A stretch of 64,000 bases of DNA. It comes from Mesocentrotus franciscanus. Lineage: Eukaryota > Echinodermata > Echinoidea > Camarodonta > Strongylocentrotidae. Shown piece after piece: positions 46,920 through 57,700 of this stretch; the stretch's first letter is position 1; each line of letters opens with the position of its first letter. Under the pieces are notes generated by a model. The model made no database searches, was not told where the DNA came from, and saw only the letters and a list, made by a program, of their open reading frames with translations. Made by a program: the position numbers and the translations under genes. The DNA is taken from positions 4,152,827 to 4,216,826 of the forward strand of contig CP137682.1 of the NCBI GenBank assembly GCA_037976565.1. Direction: 5' to 3'.

Positions 46920-47530
46920 CGATCTACACCTTGTTGGCGGGAAAAATCGCAACTGATCTCCCCTACCTTTCTTCTTTTTCTTTGTTTTTCTTTCCCTTGC
47001 TTCTCTCTCTTTTAGGTTTGCTGGGAGGGGGGGGGGGTAGGCAAGGTCCTTTCGGCCCCCCCAATCCACACGTTGTTTGCGGGACTAATCGCAACTGATC
47101 TCCCCTTCTTTTCACCCTTTTCTTTTCTTCTTCCTCTTTTTTGTTCTCTTTTATCTCTCCTCTTTCCCTTTCCCTTCCTTCTCTCTTTTTTTTGGCGGGG
47201 GCGGGGGAGGCAAGGGCCTTTACGCCTCCCCCCGATCCACAACTTGTTGGCGGGAAAATTGCAACTGATATCCCCCTTCTTTTCTTTTCTTCTTCCTCTT
47301 TTTTTCCTTCCCTTTATCTCTTCTTTTCCCTTTTTCTTTCCCTTTCCTTTCTTCTCTCTTATTTTTTCGATGGGGGGTAACAGCCTGGGAGGCAAGGTCG
47401 ATTCGGCCCCCCGATCTCCTTCTTTCCCCCTCCACGTTTTCTCTTCTTCTTCCTCTTCTTTCTTTCCCTTTCTCTCCTCTTTCCGCCTCTCTCTCTCTCT
47501 CTTTTTTGTGCGGGGGGCAAGGCCCGCTTG
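46918..47530 (+). repeat. Pyrimidine-rich tandem repeat, second locus
   Basis: Same unit as 29603-30140 (ATCTACACCTTGTTGGCGGG, ATCGCAACTGATCTCCCC), about 4 units. ORFs on both strands here are low-complexity. Confidence 0.8.
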
Positions 47531-47730
47531 CCTCCTGGATCCGCGCCTGGACTATAAACAGTACCCTGCATTATTTTTTGGGGTAAGGGGTCCTTTCACT
47601 TCTTGAGCAATGCAAATTAAGAAGAACGCATAATAAGATCTATGAAAGTCTGTTAATAGGATGTATTATGGTGGATATGTGTCCATTATTATTGGTTTTT
47701 AATTGAAGTACATTTTTTCGTCTCATGTAG

Positions 47731-47802
47731 GATGATGCTTCTCTTCAGTGGATGGTGAAGGCATGCTGGGATACAAACTCAGGAACAAAGAACATATATT
47801 GA
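47731..47802 (+). CDS. Gene 2 candidate terminal exon
   Basis: After TCTCATGTAG, 23 codons read DDASLQWMVKACWDTNSG and end at TGA (47800-47802). Entry is phase 0, matching the donor at 45239. Upstream of the acceptor the tract is TTTTTTCGTCTC. Supported only by splice phase and a natural stop; short. Confidence 0.4.
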   Translation, partial: DDASLQWMVKACWDTNSGTKNIY

Positions 47803-48760
47803 CTGGATCTTATCTAGAGATGCAGAGCTGTTACACTTCATATGAGTAAGTGTGCTAATATAGGTACCCCCCAATAAACTATCTGGGAACACATGTCATG
47901 ATCTGACACAGATATTTTTTTCATTCCTTGTTGACTTGTCAAAAAATACTTTAATGAATATCACAATTGTAACTTAGATTAAAAATAAAATGTAAATATA
48001 GATGAAATATAAGACTAAATTTCGTGTGTTTCAGTAGCATTATGTTCCAGACTTCCAGTACATTCTCTGGTCCAAGTTGTTTGGTCATTTTATGTCCCAT
48101 ACTTTACCAAGCATTATTTAATTATGAGCACAAGTTTACATTAAAAGTACACTGTAGCACTTATTTCATACCTTGTCTGAATCAAGCTCCAGCAGGCCTA
48201 TCGTCTTAATGGGATCACCAGAAATAATCTCAGATGTGGTCAGTAACTTATAGGAAAACTAGGTTAGGCTTGCCCACTAGTACCCCAAGTGAAAGAGAGC
48301 AGGTATCAGGGTGTATTTGATAAATCATTGTTTAATGTTATTATACCTTATTTCATTTTTCCATTCAACAGAATTGGGTTATCACCACAGCCCTTTCTTT
48401 CAGGAAACTAGGCTACAAATTCAGAGATGAATGCAGATAAATTCTACATGGGACTATGCCTTAAAGATAATAATAATAACAATAATAGAAAAAAGGGATT
48501 ACATTTCAATATATACATGATTTTTATTTATTATTTATATTACATGTTTGTAGAATATCACATTTAATAAAGCTAACAAAGATTATCATCTTGTCAACTT
48601 TCAAAGAATTAAAGATAACTTATTCTAGATGAATAAACATTAAAATTCTAACAATGTCAGCTACCATCTAATAGAATGAAACTGAGGATTGAGAAGAAAT
48701 ATTTTCCTTGAAATTTGAGTGATATGGAACTGAATTCAAATGTCTTTTTTGTTAATTATG
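47803..48760. other. Possible 3' UTR and intergenic DNA
   Basis: AT-rich; no further exon recognised. Confidence 0.4.
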
Positions 48761-49156
48761 TCAAGATATTGAAAGTAAACGATGTTTCACTTCACTTTTT
48801 GCAAGTAAGTCAATTTGAATAGAATGATTAACCCGTTGTTTACGAAGCTTGAGTAAAGTCGGGCTGGCCATTCTTCCGTCAGATACGAAGCCCGAGTTAT
48901 CTCGTGCTACGCGACCAAAATGGCAATGCATTATTTGACGTAGAATTTCACTATTGTAGCTCGTTATTGCTGCAACGTAATAACATGGATGATGAGTAAA
49001 TGCATCAAAGTCACTACCAGGATAAATTTGGCGTAAAACTAGCAGGGTAGATATCATTCTCCTAAACGGTCTTTTCCTGCTTACCAGATCGGTTTCTTCT
49101 ACCAACGTAACGAAGATCAAGAGAATAGAAAGATATCTGAGAGTAGCAATTACCAT
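48761..49156 (-). CDS. Small secreted protein candidate
   Basis: 131 codons on the minus strand. Residues 1-21 (MVIATLRYLSILLIFVTLVE) form a clear signal peptide: short basic start, then a hydrophobic core. A furin-like RKR lies at about residues 27-29. Two cysteines (PCYYVA and IMHCHF) are 19 residues apart, with further basic sites (LRKQR). This is the general plan of a peptide-hormone or secreted-effector precursor, but no family is recognised. Caution: CTG|GTAAGC at about 49086-49094 is a strong splice donor, so the first 24 codons may be an exon that splices elsewhere. Lower-entropy codon use than the flanks supports coding. Confidence 0.35.
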   Translation of the reverse strand: MVIATLRYLSILLIFVTLVEETDLVSRKRPFRRMISTLLVLRQIYPGSDFDAFTHHPCYYVAAITSYNSEILRQIMHCHFGRVARDNSGFVSDGRMASPTLLKLRKQRVNHSIQIDLLAKSEVKHRLLSIS

Positions 49157-49830
49157 GATGTTTAACCTTCAAGTAGGTATTATTTCATGATGTTCAACAA
49201 CTTGACTTGTAATTCTAAACGCGTGTGTATCAGAAAGTATCATTGACACATAATGTTGTAAATAAAAACTAAATTAATTTAGCAGTCACAAAAATGTTAT
49301 GAAAAAATGAAGAGTTTCATCACACAACGATTCACGTGCCACTTTTTGAAAATTTTAAAGTACCACCACCATCGTAAAATACAAATAAATGCCTTTCACT
49401 TAATACCCCGCTCATTACATATAAAGGAAATATTTTGACATACAAATTATCAAAAAAAATTCTCGTTATTTTCTTAATATTTTAGTATTAAATTTCAACA
49501 GCAAATATGGGGCTGAGATAAAAAGAATTTAAAGAGTTCCAAGGAGGCAAAAACTTATCAAAAGTATTTAGAGTATGAGGCAATGTATGAACTATGTCTA
49601 ATCCATTCACAATTATTTTCTGAACGATGATTGTGATGATAGAATCATAGACAAATAATTCTCTGTACCTACATTACCAGTGCAGCATATAGAGTCCTTC
49701 TGAATAAATAGAGATGTCGCTTAAATTATGTCTGAGAGAAAGCATAATTATGATTGCAAAAATTAATATTAAACAAAATAAAACTGACGCGGAACGTGAT
49801 ATGTCTCATAAGTGTTTCACTGCGCGTGCG
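49157..49830. other. AT-rich intergenic DNA
   Basis: No feature recognised before the Harbinger end at 49834. Confidence 0.4.
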
Positions 49831-49844
49831 TTATGGGGGGTTCC

Positions 49845-50330
49845 CACTGTCGTGCGATCCGTTACGAACCCCACGATTGGCCATTCGTAGCTAATCGTGG
49901 AACTTCTCTGAATTGCCAGGTTTGGATACGAGGTGATGCGAGCCGATACGTTCTGGTACGATTTGGTGCGCTTGGTTGCGATATGGTCACGATTGGTCAA
50001 TTTCAGGTGACACGATCTGGTCTCCCGTTCAGATACGATCATATGCGTTCCGATAGGATTGTCCCGATTGAGTCCACGATTGGGTCTCGATGTGACTCGA
50101 TCATCACGATCGGGGTCCCGATTTGGGACGATCGGTAACGTGCAGATACGTTCGGATACCTTCCGATACGTTCATCACGAACCGATGCGCTCTGTTGCGA
50201 CAGTATATGGTTGTGGTTGCGGTGTCTTTCACGATTAGGGTCGAGAGTGATCAGGATTTGAGCTGCGATTGGACCCCGACGGCTATATATACAGGCCGAC
50301 TGACCATGGACTTCATTGTTTCTTGAACTT
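49845..50330. repeat. Subterminal CGAT/ATACG-rich leader
   Basis: Short motifs CGATT, CGATC, ATACG and CACGAT recur every 10-20 bp on both strands. Comparable motif-dense stretches lie at 54780-55265, 59470-59780 and 59829-60125. Such repeats are probably binding sites for the transposase/Myb complex. Confidence 0.6.
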
Positions 50331-50361
50331 CTAGAGTAACCACTACAACCCAAAACCATTA

Positions 50362-51723
50362 ATGATGGCAGGAGTTGAAGATGATGACAACGTGACATTT
50401 GCACTATTATTGTATGCTTATATTATCGCCAGAGAAGAAGAAGACGAGCAGCAGCCAGACCAGCCACAGCCCCAACCACAAAGGGCCAGGAGAGCTGCAG
50501 TCAGGCAATTCTGGGTGCGACCATGGCTCACAGAGGAGAGGAGACAACAGCTTGGCCAGTTTTCCAGCCTCCTAGACACCCAATTGAGGCTGGACGATCC
50601 AGTAGCGTTCCAAAACTACACACGGTTAACACCACAGCTCTTTGATGAAGTCTTGCAAAGGGTAGCCCCAGCAATCGAGAGGAAACGCACCAGTTTCAGG
50701 CAACCTCTCTCACCTGGACTGAAACTGGCAGTGACACTGAGGCACCTTGTCACTGGAGACAACTATCGGTCCCTTGCGTATGCCTTTAGGTGTGGAGTGT
50801 CCAGCATCTCAGAGATGGTTCCAGAAGTGTGCCAGGCAATTGTGCAAGCGTACAAAGATGAGGTTTTTAGCCTACCTGTGACCCCTGAAGCCTGGACAGC
50901 CATCGCTAACCAGTTTGAGCAGAGATGGAACATCCCCCATGCCATTGGAGCCCTGGATGGCAAACACATTGCTATAAAGAAGCCACCCCACACTGGCAGC
51001 CTGTACTACAATTACAAGGGCTTCTTTTCGATACCACTCCTGGCTCTAGTGGATGCAGATTACAAATTTGTGTGGATCGAGCTTGGTGGAAAAGGACACA
51101 TGTCAGATGCTCAGATATTTGGCGACTCTGAGCTGTTCAAGGGCCTGGAAGAGGAAGGCCTAGGACTCCCCCCACCCTGCCCTCTGACTGCAAGCCCTGA
51201 TGACCTCCAAGACATGCCCTTCTTCATCTTGGGTGATGACGCCTTCGCACTCAGGAACTACCTCATGAAGCCATACGGCAGAAGAGGGATGGCCAGGGAG
51301 GAGAGGATTTTCAACTACAGAATATCAAGGGGGAGGAGAGTGGTGGAAAATGCCTTTGGGATCCTGGCCAATAGATTCAGGTGTTTCCTCGGGACTCTAG
51401 AGCAGACGCCCAACACTGTGAAGGATATGGTTGAGGCGGCAGTGGTTCTGCACAACCTACTGAGGCAGAGGCATCCAGGCATTGCAGCACAAGAGGCGGA
51501 CCATGAGGCTGAAAACCACAATGTCGTCCCAGGAGCATGGAGGGACCATGTGGACTGGCTAGACGTGAATCAACCTCCTGCACCTCCCAACTCAGCTACA
51601 GCAGATGCAAAGCATCAGAGGGAACTCCTGAAGGCCTTCTTCAACTCACCACAAGGCGCGGTTGCATGGCAGGAAAGGATGGCCGGGCTGGATGACGCGG
51701 AAGGTGGAGAGGATGATATTTGA
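50362..51723 (+). CDS. PIF/Harbinger transposase (HARBI1-like nuclease)
   Basis: A single open frame of 453 codons with no disruption. Residues about 1-60 are acidic then Gln/Pro-rich; a helix-turn-helix-like part lies at about 85-160 ([20 protein letters not shown]). The DDE nuclease follows: IGALDGKHI (Asp about 199), ALVDADYKF (about 231), [13 protein letters not shown] (about 292) and [10 protein letters not shown] (Glu about 329). The likely catalytic set is D199, D292 and E329. The C-terminus is acidic. The start is either of two Met codons at 50362/50365. AATAAA at about 52121 may be its polyadenylation signal. It should cut and paste the element with help from the Myb-like partner. 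All key residues are present, so it may be active or recently active. Confidence 0.93.
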   Translation: MMAGVEDDDNVTFALLLYAYIIAREEEDEQQPDQPQPQPQRARRAAVRQFWVRPWLTEERRQQLGQFSSLLDTQLRLDDPVAFQNYTRLTPQLFDEVLQRVAPAIERKRTSFRQPLSPGLKLAVTLRHLVTGDNYRSLAYAFRCGVSSISEMVPEVCQAIVQAYKDEVFSLPVTPEAWTAIANQFEQRWNIPHAIGALDGKHIAIKKPPHTGSLYYNYKGFFSIPLLALVDADYKFVWIELGGKGHMSDAQIFGDSELFKGLEEEGLGLPPPCPLTASPDDLQDMPFFILGDDAFALRNYLMKPYGRRGMAREERIFNYRISRGRRVVENAFGILANRFRCFLGTLEQTPNTVKDMVEAAVVLHNLLRQRHPGIAAQEADHEAENHNVVPGAWRDHVDWLDVNQPPAPPNSATADAKHQRELLKAFFNSPQGAVAWQERMAGLDDAEGGEDDI

Positions 51724-52251
51724 TATTTTTATTTTTATTTTTGAAAAATTCAGGAAATTGATATTCAAGATGCATGCATTTTTGTTCATCCTTACTGACT
51801 ATTCAAAGTCAATGTTTTAAAGCAATGTAAACTCATTTTAGGGTCATTACAGCAACGTTGTTAAATCTAGGTGACATGTGTTTACGAATTAAAAAAGGAG
51901 ATAATTTTAACTCATTCATTGTCCATGTCATTGCAAGAACAAAAAAACGTTCATGTAAAAGATTTACTATAATGTAATACATTATAAAAAGATGTGTAAA
52001 TAGCAACTGTCGGAACAAAAGCTATTTTCTGACCTTATACTTAATAGTATGGCACTATAGGTTACAAGCTGCAAAAGTGTAACAGCTGTATGTATATATC
52101 TGTCTATTATGTTATCGAAATAAATAAAGTTGGTATCTATCATTTTCTGATTGTATGGGCACAACTTTCTATTTCAAGTCTGCAGATTAATGGTAAACAT
52201 GTTTACATTACCTTTCCATGATTGATAGGGAGAGAGAGAGGGAGAAGGAAG

Positions 52252-52290
<39 letters not shown>

Positions 52291-52960
52291 GGGGGAGAGA
52301 GAGAGAGTGGGAGAAGGAAGATTAACAAGAAGAGAGTGTGAGGTTGAAGAAGCTGATGGAGTGAAGGAAAAGGAGTTACTATGATTAAGGACTATAAAGA
52401 GAATGATAGTGAATGAGAAACAAATTAGATGGTTGAGAGAGAAAGAGAGAGAGAGAGATTTAAAAAACAGAGAGCGAACTGACTAGTCAAAGTCAATTTT
52501 TAGAGCTAAGTAAATGTTAGGGTAATAACCGCAAAGTTGTTAAATCTAGGTGACATATCAAATATTAAATAACATGGTAACACTTGCAATACAGCAAGCA
52601 ATTATCTTCTTAGTCTCAATAGTATACTTTTACTGCATTGCACGTACAGGTACCATATTATATATTTCTCGTTTGTTAATATTTTAATTGGAATGACTAT
52701 GCAAAACGAAAAGCTTTGTAAATTCTATTTGCTGTTATTGTGGAAATAAATGTAATGAAATGAAATGTTACCCCCTTTCCTGTTCATTTTTAAAGAAATC
52801 TTTACGGCCAACAACCAATTAATTTTACAGAGACAGCACATATTGTTGCTTTGATGAGTTTCTTACTTAGTGAATATGCTATTTTCGGCAATGTCAGGTA
52901 AAAGGTCAAGGTCACAGAGGTAAAAAAATCACAAACACAAATCTTTTTTCTATTTCTTTT
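51724..52960. other. Spacer between the convergent Harbinger genes
   Basis: AT-rich, with (GA)n at 52230-52310 and 52435-52460. An 80-bp duplicated phrase (GTTGTTAAATCTAGGTGACAT at about 51858 and 52534) brackets the GA repeats. It holds the likely polyadenylation signals of both genes (about 52121 +, about 52965 -). Confidence 0.6.
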
Positions 52961-53065
52961 ATTTGTTGTAATCATCACATAATGTTCGTTTGAGAGGAAG
53001 TGGGTGGCCCTAAAAGGGCCGTTAAGGAGTTTCTGTCTCTGGGGGACTTTTGCCACAAGGAGTCT

Positions 53066-54687
53066 CTACTGGTCGTCCGGGGGGTCTGCCTGTGTCTGGT
53101 ACATGTCTGTGTCATCATCCTCGGCAAGTAGATTAGGGGTATTGGGTCCCAGCAGGCTGACATAGGAGGCATGTAGGGGGGAGGACAGCGCAGTGTTGAT
53201 CGCCGTGGTGGTGGTGGCCCTGCCCCCTGAGGGTCCTGGCTGTGGCTTACTGGTTGGTGGTAATGGGCTGGTCATCGGGAGCGTGGGAACTGTCGGTGGA
53301 CGTAGCTGCGGTCCTGACTACCCCATACACTGGGTTGAGGCCCCACATGGCGAGGTGGCCACTGAGAGGGGTGAGGCTGCCACGGGGCCTGCTGGAACTG
53401 GAAGGGGGTCTGCTGGTCTTGGCTTGGTGGTGGCTGCATATGGCTGTGCTCAGCTGCCCGTTGAGCCCTGTGCAGCTCCTGCATGATGTTCGACTCAGCA
53501 TCCCTCCTGATCTCCCCAGGCAACTTGGAAAGGGTCTCCTCCACATACTTTCCAAAGTAGGAGCTGCCAGACGCAACAGTACTTCTGGACATGAATTCCA
53601 CCAGCAGTTTTTCTGAAAGAGAGAAAGCGAGCGAACTTCTTTATTATAGGAATATCATATTTCTAGTCAGTATATCTCCAAGTACAGTCACACTTGTGTC
53701 TTAAGCAGCCACCCAGGGGAAGTCAATATTTGGTTGCTTAATACAAGTCAAATATAGAAGAAAATGCTGTTTCGGTTAATCTTTAAGATTATCAAGAAAA
53801 CGGCGATACCCATGTAGTGCTGAGAAACTGAACATTATTTTTACTCTGTGCGTCTCTCATACACTTTGGTGGGGGAATCTTGTAGATTAATGGGCAAGGA
53901 TATAATAAATGTCTCAGAATATTTTAAGTTATTTCTAGGGGGGAGGTTTCCTTTAATGCGAAATCAAATGAAATTGCAATTGTTATTAGGGGAGATAATA
54001 CTTACTCATTTCTCCAGAGGTCACCTTATCCTCACTGCCCCGTCTGGAGCCGACCGACCCTGGCTGGGAGGCTGTCTGGGAGGCTGATGGTGAGGCTGCT
54101 TGGAGTGGTGGTATTGGAGCCCTGCTGGAGGTAGAGGCAACTACTGAGGTTTGGCTGGTGGAGGGGTTGAGTTCTGTGCCACTGCCACTTGCTGCTGCCG
54201 CTGCAAAGGATGCCACATTTCTGGCATCTACCGTCTCAATGTGAGGGATCAAAAAAGAGAACTTGTCCCACACCCACTTCTCTGTGCTGTTCATGTCAGT
54301 AATGGCATCTCCTCCAGACCCACTCTTCTTGGCGCGTTTCTTCAACCGGCCCATCATGGTCCTCATGCTTGCATACCATACTTTCAGTTGCGCCACAGAA
54401 GTGTTAATCTTTGCAGCATGTGCAGCCCAGAGATCCTCCTTCTGGGTGACATCCTTCAAGCCTGCAAGCCGTTTGCTGTATATGACCTCATTTGTCATGA
54501 GGAACTCAATTATTTCTTCCTTTTCCTCTTCAGTAAAGGCAGTTACTGTTTTCTTCCTCTTGGCTTTCTGGGTAGGGGTGGTCTCCTCTGCCTCCTCTGG
54601 TACCGGCCCTGGCTGGACTGGTTCAGGCTCAGGGGGTGGGACAGCCTGTCCCTTTCCCTTCTTTCGTCTGGTACCCTTGGGTGGCAT
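53066..54687 (-). CDS. Harbinger Myb/MADF-like DNA-binding protein
   Basis: Exon 1 runs 54687-54006: a basic N-terminus (MPPKGTRRKKGKG, probable nuclear signal), a Pro/Glu stretch, then a Myb/SANT-MADF-like trihelical segment (FTEEEKEEIIEFLMTNEVIY; EDLWAAHAAKINTSVAQLKV; WYASMRTMMGRLKKR) and a Ser/Ala/Gln linker. The donor ATGA|GTAAGT and acceptor TTTCAG (about 53613) join in frame to exon 2, 53612-53272, which is Gln/Pro-rich (FQQAPWQPHPSQWPP). A stop at 53272 is overlapped by another frame that continues to 53066 and ends DDDTDMYQTQADPPDD. Either one frameshift mutation or a further small splice is present. In Harbinger elements this protein brings the transposase to the ends and into the nucleus. 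AATAAA (minus) lies near 52965. Confidence 0.8.
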
Positions 54688-54764
54688 CTCTCAACGGCTC
54701 CAAAAATTACTAGTAAAAGCAAGTTGACTGAAAAGATGCGCCTTATTCAAGTGAAGATCGCTAA

Positions 54765-57700
54765 TGGTGGGTTCCCACCGCCGATCAAACCAACCCGACC
54801 AAGCCCGATCAAGCTATTTTGGGCTGGTCTAGCTCGGTCGGCAAGGGAAATCGGGGTCGGTCTACCTTGATCGGGGTCGGTCTTCCTTGATCGGTATCGA
54901 TCTGGCTTCCTACACGACAATTTTTGGCATGTCAAAAAATATCGTGTAGGGGTCGAGAAGGCAAGCGATCGTACAGCGATCGTGTATTGGTCGAGTAGAG
55001 GTCGAGCTGATCGGAAATCGATCGTATAGAGGTCTAGTTTGGTCGGGGTGGATTTTTTCCGCCGATCACTACCCGATCATCTCGATTTATACACAACTTC
55101 TACACGATTGGTTCCCGATCAACTCAATCAACAACTCAACCGCTTGACGATCGATACATGTCTGCCCTAAACAGTCACTCGACCGAACTCGCTCACTTCT
55201 CGACTGCTTCTCGATCACATCCCGAGCACTTCTCGACCGCACTCGATCTTTCCGATCGCAACTCAACTCAATAGGAATAATACAGAAGGAAATCCAGTAG
55301 CACTTGGGGTGACTTCAATGTTATTAGAGACACGAATCTAGATTATTTTGGACAAGTATCAAAGAAGGAAACAAAATTTAGTAAAACAATTAGAAGAGTT
55401 TATGGATAGCTATAGATTACGTGATGTATGGAGAAGTAAAAATAAAGATAAAAAGCACTACACGTATAAACAACGAAATCCTTTTATGCAAAGTCGCTTA
55501 GATTATTGGATCATATCAGAGAATTTAGAGCAAATAACATCCAAATGTGACATTGTTCCTCTATAGCCCCTGACCATTCAGCAGTTAATCTGGTAATCCA
55601 TAATAGGTCATCGACAAAAAATAAAAATAAAAGATCTTATTCAAAGTTTAATAATAGTCTATGAAGTGACAATACGTTAAGAAGATGAGAGAAGAAATAA
55701 AGACTTTAAAGAAGAAACTGTCTGTTGAAATTAAAGATAAGAGAGTACTATGGGATTTCATGGAAATGGAAATACGGAAGTTTACAATTAAACTATCAAG
55801 ACAAAGGGTGGAGGAAAGGAAAGAAAAAAAAATCGGAAAATTGGAAAAAGAGATTAAAGACTTAAAAGAGGATTTATTGTCGATTGGCAATGGACATCAC
55901 AAAGATATTTTTGAAAATTTGAAAACTAAGAAACAACAACTAAGTTTACTCCACGATTACATCAATGAAGGTTTGAAAGTACGGTCAAGATCCTCATGGT
56001 ATGAATGTGGAGAAAAGAATACAGCATTCTTCAAACAGTTAATGGAATCAAATTCTACTTCTAACGAAAAAGAAATTATTGAAGGAATAAAATCATTTTA
56101 TGGGCAGCTATATAGCAAAATAAATTCTATACAAGATGACACTTTGGACTTCTTTCCTAATAACCTGCCAAAATTGAATAATATATCACGAGATTCATGT
56201 GAGGAAACGATCGTAGAAAGGGAATGCATAGAAATACTAAAAGATATGAAACTCAACAAATCTCCAGGAAATGATGGTTTAAGTGCAGAATTTTATCAGA
56301 AATTTTGGCCAGTAATTAGAGATCTAGTTCTTGCATCTTTTAATGAAGCTCTTCAACAAGGGAATTATCAGGCTCTCAAAGGCAAGCACTTATTATCTTG
56401 ATACATAAAGATGGCAAAGATCCAGAGCTTATTAAGAATTACAGACCGATTTCGTTGCTAAACGTAGATTATAAAATACTATCTAAGATACTTTCAAAGA
56501 GAATACAAGAAGTTTTACCTGAAATTGTTGGTTTTGATCAGTTGGGATATGTTAAGGATAGGAACATTGGAGAAGCAATACGAATAATAGACGACATGAT
56601 CTTTCATACTTTTTTACAGAAAACACGCTTTTTTGGTGGCCATTGATTTTGAAAAAGCATTTGATTCTGTTTCACATTTATTTTTATATAAGGTTTTACA
56701 ATCATTTAATTTTGGACCAAGGTTTTGTAAATGGGTTAATATTTGTTATACTAAAGCAGAAAGTTGTGTTATAAATGGATATACATCAACACGTTATTTC
56801 AAGGTTGAAAGAGGAGTAAGGCAGGGAGATCCCCTCTCTCCATATTTATTTGTTCTGTGTATTGAAATTTTAGCTCATATGATAAGAAATAATCATCAGA
56901 TAAAAGGAATCAGTTTTGGAAATACAGAAATAAAGCAAGTTCTGTACGCAGACGATATAACGCTTTTCCTTAAAGATTCGAATTCATTTAAGGAAATTAA
57001 ACATATTTGTGAATGTTTTTATAAAATATCAGGCTTAAAGTTAAACAAGGACAAGACATTCATTTTGCCCTTAGGTCCACAATTATCCACTCTTACATTT
57101 CCGTTTGAGAAGCAAGTAGACATTGTTAAAATACTAGGAATTTATTTTTCAATACACGAAGATATCAAAGAACAAATGAATTATAAAGAAATATTGAGCA
57201 AGATTAAAAAAACGTTTTACGTGGTGGAAGCAGCGTGATTTAACATTAATGTGGAAAATTCAATTAATGAAAGTATATGGCTATTCTAAAATTATATATT
57301 TATCATCATTGATGCCGGTTCCAGAATGGGTGTATAGCGAAATTGAAAAATATGTTTTGATTTTTTGTGGAGAAGCAAAGGCAAAATTAAAAGAGCATCA
57401 TGTTTTTAGACTATCCGCAGGGTGGGCTCAAACTGATGAATTTCCGACTGTTTGTAAAGGCACAGAGAATAATGTGGATAAAAGGCTTGTAACAGGAACT
57501 CAAGCTATCAAATGGAAACATTACTTTAAATATTTAATGAGACCAATGGGCGGGAATTTAATATTTTATTGCAACTATTGGAGAGATACAGTGAAACTCA
57601 TGTTACCTTCTTTTTATCAGAATCTTCTGAAAGCATGGATAGATATGAAAGAATATGTTAAAACAGAAGAGAGATACAGAGGAATGAAATATTGTATAAT

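Larger units (their letters stand above)
45421..47550. mobile_element. Composite element with perfect 18-bp TIRs
   Basis: CCAGGCGCGGATCCAGGA at 45421-45438 and its exact inverse at 47533-47550. It contains hAT-like copy 4 (from 45476) and the pyrimidine-rich array (46918-47530). No clear target duplication. No transposase. Confidence 0.75.
49834..54761. mobile_element. PIF/Harbinger element, autonomous; right end not found
   Basis: The left end is TTA (49831-49833) followed by TGGGGGGTTCCCACTGTCG. TTA/TAA target and a GGGTTCCCAC end agree with PIF/Harbinger. The leader 49834-50340 carries many CGAT/ATACG motifs. It encodes a transposase (+) and a Myb/MADF-like protein (-) in convergent orientation, the usual two-gene plan. 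No inverted copy of the left end is seen before 54765, where another unit with the same type of end starts in direct orientation. The true right end was therefore displaced or lost. Confidence 0.7.

Noticed and set aside
47012..47606. ORFs of 127-177 codons on both strands
   Set aside because: Low-complexity Lys/Arg/Gly or Phe/Ser/Leu products of the GA/CT array.
53242..54870. Plus-strand ORFs of 124-239 codons
   Set aside because: Antisense shadows of the Myb-like gene on the minus strand.
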